From Rhodoferax sp. (GTDB lineage Bacteria > Pseudomonadota > Gammaproteobacteria > Burkholderiales > Burkholderiaceae_C): DNA of 6,314 bases. Shown here one piece after another: positions 1 through 3,943 of the stretch (positions are counted from its first letter, which is position 1; each line of letters starts with the position of its first letter). Under the pieces are notes generated by a model. It searched no databases and was not told the origin of the DNA. It was given only the letters and a program-made list of their open reading frames with translations. The stretch is taken from NCBI GenBank assembly GCA_028292305.1, contig JAQGMQ010000856.1, forward strand, positions 1 through 6,314, in the 5' to 3' direction. The position numbers and the translations under genes are program-made.

Positions 1-233
1 CGTCCCATGGCCAACACCGTTTCGCGTGAAATGTGGTGCAGGTGTTCGGCCTCCGGGTCCCAATGGGTCCAGGTGGGCTCGGGGCGGATCAGGGTGCAGT
101 AGGTTTTGCCGTCGGGCAGCACGTAGCCGACTTCGATGGGGTAGCTGTGCCGGCCGAAGCCCGAGGCTTCCACGTCCAGCACGGTGGGGGCTGGGAGGAG
201 GAGCTCGGGGTGCTCGTGCAGTGGGGAGGCCAT
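1..233 (-). CDS. 3'-5' exonuclease, DEDD/DnaQ-like fold (N-terminal part, runs off the left edge)
   Basis: Reading the minus strand from the ATG at 233 gives 77 codons before the window ends. After a short Pro/Leu-rich start, residues 18-37 read VLDVEASGFG, then SYPIEVGYVL about two residues later. This is the Exo I region of the DEDD (RNase T/DnaQ) exonuclease superfamily, with D20 and E22 as the DxE metal ligands. Further on, WTHWDPEAEHLHHISRETV (about residues 53-71) resembles the segment before Exo II in this family. Such enzymes remove 3'-terminal nucleotides from DNA or RNA with two metal ions. The start is well fixed: the frame has a TAA at 300-302 and no other ATG, GTG or TTG between it and 233. 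No good Shine-Dalgarno precedes it. The Exo II and Exo III residues lie outside the window, so the DNA or RNA substrate cannot be inferred. Confidence 0.85.
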   Translation of the reverse strand, partial: MASPLHEHPELLLPAPTVLDVEASGFGRHSYPIEVGYVLPDGKTYCTLIRPEPTWTHWDPEAEHLHHISRETVLAMG

Positions 234-335
234 GGGAGATGATAAGCATCGGCCGTGCCAGGGGGCAGTGCGTGTATTCCCTATGGGGGTGTTTGGGTTT
301 TATTCACGATGTGGTTTTGCGTGGTTTTGTCTGGG

Positions 336-350
336 GTGAGCTTGTCGAAG
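336..350. repeat. Degenerate copy of the common intergenic motif TTCGACAAGCTCA
   Basis: The plus strand reads GTGAGCTTGTCGAAG; the complement is CTTCGACAAGCTCAC. This matches the core of a short motif often scattered between genes of GC-rich proteobacteria, usually met as CTTCGACAAGCTCAG near a GAACGG. A CCCGTTC at 359-365 may be the degraded partner. The match is from memory of the motif, not from a search. It is only 15 bases long and has no visible role here. Confidence 0.35.
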
Positions 351-431
351 CGTCTTCTCCCGTTCTGAGCGTGCCGGGCCTGTTTTTGTTGCTATGGCTG
401 GTGGATTTGTCAACGGTTGTTGATGCTGCTG

Positions 432-449
432 GCCGGTAGTCGCACCGGC
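432..449. repeat. Short perfect hairpin (6 bp stem, 6-base loop)
   Basis: GCCGGT (432-437) pairs with ACCGGC (444-449) around the loop AGTCGC. It sits six bases to the left of the larger palindrome at 456-487. No T-run follows on either strand, so a Rho-independent terminator is not supported. It could be an RNA structure in a leader read leftward toward the exonuclease gene, or simply GC-rich chance. Confidence 0.4.
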
Positions 450-455
450 GGACGA

Positions 456-487
456 GGCCCCTTTCTTGTGCGCACAGGAAACGGGCC
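456..487. repeat. 32-base near-perfect palindrome
   Basis: The left arm at 456-470 (GGCCCCTTTCTTGTG) pairs with the right arm at 473-487 (CACAGGAAACGGGCC) across two central bases. 13 of 15 positions pair, with two mismatches. The two-base centre favours a DNA-level dyad, such as a site bound by a dimeric protein or a cruciform, over an ordinary RNA hairpin. Read leftward it lies about 220 bases ahead of the exonuclease start. It has no T-run on either side. Its function is unknown. Confidence 0.5.
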
Positions 488-550
488 CCATCGATGCCGC
501 CCCCGCTAACTGCGCCCTGCGCTGGCGCTGCGGGAACCTGAGGTGCTCAC

Positions 551-611
551 GTTTGGCGGGGTCCGGCTGAACTCGCTGCGCTCAAACAACGCCGGCCCTG
601 GTCCGCCAAAC
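551..611. repeat. Inverted repeat with 9 bp outer arms and nested 5 bp arms
   Basis: GTTTGGCGG (551-559) is the exact inverse complement of CCGCCAAAC (603-611). Inside, CCGGC (563-567) pairs with GCCGG (591-595). The apical part contains CTCGCTGCGCTC at 572-583, itself partly palindromic. From memory, motifs like GAACTCGCTGCGCTCA are frequent between genes in Comamonadaceae, so this may be a copy of a dispersed palindromic repeat. It lies about 60 bases left of the larger nested element and shares the TCGCTGCGCT word with it. Confidence 0.55.
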
Positions 612-669
612 CCTCCGCTCCTCGGCGCATTTCGAGGGGGGTGGGGAGGGCCAGGGAGCCGGGTGCCGG

Positions 670-849
670 ACGCTTCGCTGCGCTGGCTGCCGTCGGTATT
701 GCTCCCTCTCCCGCGTGCGGGAGAGGGCTGGGGTGAGGGGGTGATTGACGTCCCTGCGCGTCACGCCGACCCTCACCCTGACCCTCTCCCGCACGCGGGA
801 GAGGGGACAAGTCAGCGGCTGCTGACCGGCAGCGAGCGCAGCGACGCGT
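670..849. repeat. Nested palindromic element, outer arms
   Basis: The outer arms are 23 bases each, 670-692 and 827-849. They are inverse complements except for two mismatches; the left arm begins ACGCTTCGCTGCGCT. They enclose the two REP-like units at 704-739 and 770-805, which are themselves inverted relative to each other. The whole block of about 180 bases is therefore symmetric around roughly position 757. Short direct copies of CGGTATT sit just inside the left arm (694-700) and just outside the right arm (851-857). No transposase gene is present, so if mobile it would depend on a factor encoded elsewhere. Confidence 0.6.
704..805. mobile_element. REPIN-like pair of inverted REP units
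   Basis: Each unit contains an 11 bp perfect hairpin. On the left, CCCTCTCCCGC (704-714) pairs with GCGGGAGAGGG (717-727); on the right, 782-792 pairs with 795-805. Each hairpin has a two-base loop and a GTGAGGG tail. The left unit is 704-739. The right unit is 770-805 on the opposite strand and differs at three of 36 positions. The 30-base spacer also carries a small dyad, TGACG (746-750) with CGTCA (759-763). Two inverted REP units with a short spacer is the defining layout of REPINs, which are non-autonomous and spread by RAYT (TnpA-REP) transposases. The CCCTCTCCCGC hairpin with GTGAGGG is, from memory, very common between genes of beta- and gammaproteobacteria. Confidence 0.7.
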
Positions 850-904
850 TCGGTATTCCGACCTCGGCTTACCCCCTCTGTATGCGCTGAGGACGCCCGA
901 ATCA

Positions 905-921
905 GATCCTTCGACAGGATC
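905..921. repeat. Small hairpin downstream of nudC
   Basis: GATCCT (905-910) pairs with AGGATC (916-921) around TCGAC. It lies about 43 bases past the nudC stop codon in the direction of nudC transcription. The right part, CCTTCGACAGGATCGCGG followed by CGAAC, resembles a degraded copy of the same intergenic motif family as 336-350. There is no T-run after it on the minus strand, so terminator activity is only possible, not supported. Confidence 0.4.
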
Positions 922-963
922 GCGGCGAACTGGGCGAAAAGCGGCCCGCACACGCGACCCCCT

Positions 964-1785
964 TCACCCCCGCGGCAGATGCGCGTGGATCAACTCCCCC
1001 GCAATCGAGAAACCCCTTGGCGGAAACTTGGGCATTTCATCCTCGCGCCCGAACCAAGCCGCCTCGGCGATCTCGGTCTCGTCGACGCGGATCTCGCCAC
1101 TCTCGTAGTCGGCCGTGAACGCCAGCATCAGCGAATGCGGAAACGGCCACGGCTGGCTGCCGAAATAGGTGACGTTGCGCACCCGCAGCCCCACCTCCTC
1201 GTACACCTCGCGGTGCACGGTCTCCTCGATGGATTCACCGGCTTCCACGAAGCCCGCGAGCGCGGTGAAGAACTGCGTGGGCGAGTTCAGGTGGCGTGCC
1301 AGCAGGATCGCGTCGCCCTTTTTGACCAGCACCATCATGGCCGGCGAAATGCGTGGGTACGCCACCATGCCGCAGGCCGGGCAACGCGCGCAGCGTTCGC
1401 CGGGCACGAACTGGGTGGGCGTGGCGCAGGCGCCGCAGAAGCGGTGGGTGCGGGCCCATTCGGCGATCTGGTAGGAGCGGCCGGCCACCGACACCAGGTC
1501 TTCCTCCATGCGGCCGAACAACGAGCGCAGCTTGCGGAATTCGTGGCCTTCGGGCGGCTCGGCCTCGCGGGCGACCCAGGCGGTTTGGCCATAGCGGCCG
1601 TCGAGCAGGCCGACCGGGTGGAAGGCGTCGGCGAGCAAGCCGTAGGCCGCCAGGGCGTCGGCGGCGGGCAGTTCCGGCGCATCGATCTGCACCAGCAGTT
1701 CGTCGCTGCGGAAGATGAAGTTCAGCGGTGCCGGGTGTTCCGCGGCGCGCAGCAGGGGAACGAAGGTCGTGGGTGTTTTCAGCAT
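964..1785 (-). CDS. nudC: NAD(H) pyrophosphatase / NAD-cap decapping Nudix hydrolase NudC
   Basis: The product has 273 residues. NudC cleaves NADH to NMNH and AMP, and in E. coli also removes NAD caps from RNA 5' ends. An N-terminal domain (about 1-110) is followed by a zinc ribbon with C117, C120, C135 and C138 in the CxxC-x14-CxxC pattern. The Nudix box spans G178-L200, with E184, R192 and the metal-binding E193, E196 and E197. The sequence SQPWPFPHS at 210-218 is the hallmark that separates NudC from other Nudix enzymes. Length and domain order are normal for the family, and every key residue is present. The ATG at 1785 is 19 bases after the stop of the upstream Nudix gene, which suggests one transcript. 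The bases before it are C/A-rich (CCCCACCACC) with no Shine-Dalgarno, so translation may depend on the upstream gene. C132 is an extra cysteine inside the ribbon. Confidence 0.95.
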   Translation of the reverse strand: MLKTPTTFVPLLRAAEHPAPLNFIFRSDELLVQIDAPELPAADALAAYGLLADAFHPVGLLDGRYGQTAWVAREAEPPEGHEFRKLRSLFGRMEEDLVSVAGRSYQIAEWARTHRFCGACATPTQFVPGERCARCPACGMVAYPRISPAMMVLVKKGDAILLARHLNSPTQFFTALAGFVEAGESIEETVHREVYEEVGLRVRNVTYFGSQPWPFPHSLMLAFTADYESGEIRVDETEIAEAAWFGREDEMPKFPPRGFSIAGELIHAHLPRG

Positions 1786-1804
1786 GGTGGTGGGGCTTGG
1801 CGGG

Positions 1805-2680
1805 TCAGGTGAACAAGGCCTCGAAGCCGTCGACGGGCTCGAAGCGTTTGTTGCGAAAGCGCAGGCGGGTCGGGCCGGGCAGGGCGCGTTCGGCCACGCT
1901 GTGGCGCACGTCGCCGGGGTAGCAGATGGTGCGCGTGCCTTCGTCGTCGAAGGGCTCGGGCTGCACCACCGGCGGGCGGCGTCCGTGGGCCTCGGTGAAC
2001 ACGGCGTCGACGCTGGCGTGGCGCGCCAGATGGGCCAGGCTCATGATCTGCGGCGGCGCCAGGTCGATGCGGCCGTCCCAATATTGTTCGAGCGCGGCGC
2101 GCGGCGGCAGCCACACACTGGCGATGGCCTCGTGGTCGTCGTGCCGCGCCTCCTGGCCTTCGGGCACGGCGGCGACGAAGAACCGCGTGTCGAAGCGTTT
2201 GTTCATCACCGAAGGCGAGGTCGGCGTGATCCAGCGCGACCACGGCAACACGGCGCCGGTGTGCAGCCGCAGGCCGAGCCGCACCAGGGCCGCGTCGAAG
2301 CCGATGCCTTCCTTCAGCAGCGCCGCGGCGTTGCTGACTTCGGCCACGGTGCCGGGCCGGGCGAACAACACACCCGATTCCTCGAAAACCTCGCGCAGCG
2401 CGGCCACGTGCAGGGCCGCGGCGGTGTCCACCGCGGTGTCGGGCTCGCCCAGGGCCGCATGCAGTTGGTGAAGCGGCTGGTCGAGGCGCGCCAGCAGGGC
2501 GGGCGCGGCGTCGGCTTCGTCCAGTTTGCCGCCCGGAAACACATAGGCGCCGCCCAGCACCTCGGATGCGCCATGGCGCTGCACCAGAAACACCTCGAGC
2601 CCGGCCGGGCCGTCGCGCAGCATGACCACGCTGGCGGCGGCGCGGGGTGGGGTGTGGACGACGCTGTAGTTGAGTTCCAT
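1805..2680 (-). CDS. Nudix hydrolase with split Nudix box, NUDT19/CoA-diphosphatase-like
   Basis: The predicted product has 291 residues. After a start strand with SVVMLRDG (17-24) comes LVQRH, then GGAYVFPGGKLDEAD (43-57), and then REVFEESGVL only at 96-105. The two halves of the Nudix box are thus separated by an insertion of about 31 residues compared with the canonical spacing. FPGG-x-xD followed by a long insertion is typical of NUDT19 and related eukaryotic and bacterial enzymes that cleave CoA and acyl-CoA to 3',5'-ADP and phosphopantetheine derivatives. Substrate assignment here is inference from the family. The metal-binding glutamates E97, E100 and E101 are present. The frame stays open upstream to 2896, but I chose the ATG at 2680 because the extra 72 residues are compositionally junk-like and lack family features. 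No Shine-Dalgarno precedes it. It is the first gene of the pair with nudC. Confidence 0.85.
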   Translation of the reverse strand: MELNYSVVHTPPRAAASVVMLRDGPAGLEVFLVQRHGASEVLGGAYVFPGGKLDEADAAPALLARLDQPLHQLHAALGEPDTAVDTAAALHVAALREVFEESGVLFARPGTVAEVSNAAALLKEGIGFDAALVRLGLRLHTGAVLPWSRWITPTSPSVMNKRFDTRFFVAAVPEGQEARHDDHEAIASVWLPPRAALEQYWDGRIDLAPPQIMSLAHLARHASVDAVFTEAHGRRPPVVQPEPFDDEGTRTICYPGDVRHSVAERALPGPTRLRFRNKRFEPVDGFEALFT

Positions 2681-2700
2681 GGCGGTGCGCTGGCGCGGAC

Positions 2701-2725
2701 GTTGGTTGTAGTTGTTGGTTGTGGT
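2701..2725 (-). repeat. Low-complexity CAAC-type run in the Nudix operon leader
   Basis: On the plus strand this stretch is built from GTTGG, GTTGT and TTGGTTGT words; on the transcribed strand it reads as repeated CAAC/ACAAC units with no G. It ends 20 bases upstream of the ATG at 2680, a gene with no Shine-Dalgarno. Unstructured CA-rich leaders can help ribosome loading through protein S1, so a translational role is possible but inferred. Confidence 0.4.
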
Positions 2726-2737
2726 CGGAAACAGGTC

Positions 2738-2758
2738 TCTGCTGGCAAGGCTAGCAGA
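2738..2758. repeat. Hairpin/dyad upstream of the Nudix operon
   Basis: TCTGCT (2738-2743) pairs with AGCAGA (2753-2758). Two further G-C pairs and one G-T pair inside leave the loop AAG. It contains the palindrome GCTAGC at 2750-2755. It lies about 60 bases ahead of the Nudix start and could be an operator or a leader structure. No regulator gene is nearby. Confidence 0.35.
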
Positions 2759-2941
2759 CTCCGGACAGCCGTGCGTCGCGCTCTGCCATGCGCTTGCACG
2801 GCGTGTCGGCACGCTGCGCCCCGGCAGCGCTGCTGCAGGATGTAGGAACGCGCCGGTGCCAGGCTGCGCGGCCCTCCCACGGGTTCGGGTGGGCATGCAA
2901 TTTCACAATCAGTGGTGACCTTGTCGCCATTTTGAAATCAC

Positions 2942-2947
2942 AGGAGA
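2942..2947 (+). promoter_or_regulatory. Ribosome binding site of the SDR gene
   Basis: AGGAGA lies six bases ahead of the ATG at 2953 (counting from AGGAG), a strong Shine-Dalgarno at ideal spacing. It decides the start: the reading frame is open back to 2788, but no upstream ATG has such a site. Confidence 0.85.
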
Positions 2948-2952
2948 CCACC

Positions 2953-3762
2953 ATGGACCAACCAGCAGCTTCCACTTCCGCCCACCGCCCGCTCGCCGTT
3001 GTCACCGGCGCGTCGTCGGGCATCGGCTACAACCTCGCGCGCTGTTGCGCCGAGAACGGTTTCGACCTGGTCGTGGCCGCCGACCAGCCGCTGGAAGCGG
3101 CGGTAGGCGACTTCCGCGCGCTGGGGGCCCAGGTGACGGCGGTCACGACCGAACTGGCCAGCCGCGATGGCGTCGACCAACTGTTGGCCGCAGTGGCAGG
3201 CCGCCCGGTGGATGCCTTGCTGGCCAACGCCGGGCATGGTCTGGGCCGGGGCTTTCTGGAGCAGAACTTCGCCGAAGTGCAACACGTGATCGACACCAAC
3301 ATCACCGGCACGCTGTACCTGCTGCAGAAGGTGGCCCCCGACATGCGCAGCCGCGGCCAGGGCCGCATCCTCATCACCGGTTCGATCGCCGGCTTCATGC
3401 CGGGCAGCTTCCAGGCGGTCTACAACGGCACCAAGGCTTTCATCGACTCGTTTGCCGCGGCCCTGCGCAACGAGATGAAGGACACCGGCGTCACGGTGAC
3501 CTGCCTGATGCCCGGCGCCACCGACACCGAGTTTTTTGCCCGGGCCGACATGCTGGACACCAAGGTCGGCACCGACGACGGCAAGTCCGACCCGGCCGAC
3601 GTGGCCAAGGCCGGCTTCGAGGCGATGATGGACGGCGAGGCCGATGTCGTTGCCGGTCTCAAAAACAGGCTGCAGGCCGCGATGGCCAAGGTCACGCCGT
3701 CGCAGGTGCTGGCCGAACAGCACCGCAAGATGGCCGAGCCGGGCACGGCCACGCAGGCCTAG
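2953..3762 (+). CDS. Classical short-chain dehydrogenase/reductase (SDR), NAD(P)-dependent
   Basis: The product has 269 residues with a Rossmann fold. The cofactor loop is TGASSGIG (18-25), NAG (92-94) stabilises the central sheet, and the catalytic tetrad is N116, S144, Y157 and K161 (YNGTK). SDRs of this type interconvert alcohols and ketones on small or lipid substrates; the substrate cannot be read from sequence. D44 near the end of the second strand (VVAAD) is where acidic residues usually favour NAD over NADP, so NAD preference is a mild inference. No signal peptide is seen, so it is cytoplasmic. The C-terminal part (about 205-269) has a Lys/Gln-rich helix and a Thr/Ala tail. Length is normal. 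It is divergent from the Nudix pair and followed at 181 bases by gshA in the same direction; a shared transcript is possible but not shown. Confidence 0.9.
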   Translation: MDQPAASTSAHRPLAVVTGASSGIGYNLARCCAENGFDLVVAADQPLEAAVGDFRALGAQVTAVTTELASRDGVDQLLAAVAGRPVDALLANAGHGLGRGFLEQNFAEVQHVIDTNITGTLYLLQKVAPDMRSRGQGRILITGSIAGFMPGSFQAVYNGTKAFIDSFAAALRNEMKDTGVTVTCLMPGATDTEFFARADMLDTKVGTDDGKSDPADVAKAGFEAMMDGEADVVAGLKNRLQAAMAKVTPSQVLAEQHRKMAEPGTATQA

Positions 3763-3943
3763 CCCGCGCCTCCTGCGGCCGGACCGGTGGGCTTTATTAC
3801 CTGATAGCGGCCAGCTCTGCAGTAGCCGTCGCCAGCAGGCGGACGCCCCAAAGGGGCCTGGGAAGGTCCCGCAGCAGGCCCGGCGCGCCTGTGTTAACTT
3901 CCCGCAAATCCCGCCAATCCGAGTTTTTACAGGCCAGAACAAG
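3763..3943. other. Intergenic region between the SDR gene and gshA
   Basis: This region holds no gene. AGCCC (3761-3765) can pair with GGGCT (3789-3793), which is followed by TTATTA. This is a weak terminator-like layout with only five pairs and a long interior, so not a firm terminator. A small perfect hairpin lies at 3845-3857. The last 50 bases are AT-richer (GTTAACTTCC, GAGTTTTTACAGG) and probably contain the gshA promoter, but no -35/-10 pair stands out. The AGG at 3931-3933, ten bases ahead of the ATG, is the only Shine-Dalgarno candidate. Confidence 0.5.
3845..3857. repeat. Small hairpin GCCCC-AAA-GGGGC
   Basis: This is a perfect 5 bp stem with loop AAA between the SDR gene and gshA. 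It is GC-only in the stem, with no T-run after it on either strand, so it is at best part of a factor-dependent terminator or a leader structure. Confidence 0.35.

Larger units (their letters stand above)
234..963. other. Gene-free stretch rich in inverted repeats
   Basis: This stretch of about 730 bases lies between nudC and the exonuclease gene, both read leftward. Open frames exist on both strands, but none has a recognisable domain, a convincing ribosome binding site or a plausible composition; several simply translate the palindromic repeats. It holds a series of inverted repeats, listed separately: 432-449, 456-487, 551-611, the nested element 670-849 and 905-921. The promoter of the exonuclease gene should lie in the left third, but I see only a weak candidate. 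No hairpin followed by a T-run is visible after nudC, so its terminator is not identified. Confidence 0.75.
2681..2952. promoter_or_regulatory. Divergent intergenic region with promoters of the Nudix pair and the SDR gene
   Basis: The genes on either side are read away from each other, so promoters for both must lie within or near these 272 bases. I could not pick a convincing -35/-10 pair on either strand. Visible elements are a G/T-only run at 2701-2725, which makes a CA-rich leader for the Nudix transcript, and a hairpin at 2738-2758. There is also a short dyad ATTTCA (2900-2905) with TGAAAT (2933-2938) just ahead of the SDR ribosome binding site. The 2888-2940 part is more AT-rich than its surroundings, which fits the SDR promoter being there. 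Confidence 0.5.

Noticed and set aside
385..413. Possible minus-strand promoter: TTGACA (408-413) and AACAAA (385-390) with a 17-base spacer
   Set aside because: The -35 is perfect but the -10 matches only three of six positions and lies about 150 bases from the exonuclease start; not strong enough to list as a feature.
26..491. Open frames on the plus strand over the exonuclease start and on the minus strand over 300-491
   Set aside because: The first runs antisense to the exonuclease gene; the second has low-information composition and no Shine-Dalgarno or family features.
704..805. CRISPR-like repeats
   Set aside because: There are only two copies, in inverted orientation and each internally palindromic, with a single 30-base spacer; this is a REPIN layout, not an array.
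543..953. Open frames on both strands through the palindromic element, with translated text such as LPRAGEGWGEG and LSRTRERE
   Set aside because: These peptides are translations of the REP-like repeat and are well known as spurious gene calls; no start signal or domain supports them.
1715..2845. A 376-codon plus-strand frame opposite the second Nudix gene
   Set aside because: The composition is Gly/Ala/Val/Arg/His/Gln-rich without any motif, while the opposite strand encodes a complete Nudix fold with intact catalytic residues.
2788..2952. An N-terminal extension of the SDR by 55 residues
   Set aside because: The frame is open, but the strong AGGAGA site directly before 2953 and the normal SDR N-terminus after it fix the start there.
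3761..3800. A Rho-independent terminator after the SDR gene (AGCCC with GGGCT then TTATTA)
   Set aside because: There are only five pairs, with a long unpaired interior and an imperfect T-run.
3644..3943. A 100-residue N-terminal extension of gshA
   Set aside because: It would overlap the SDR gene by 119 bases and has a shadow-like Arg/Pro/Ser composition with no family homology.
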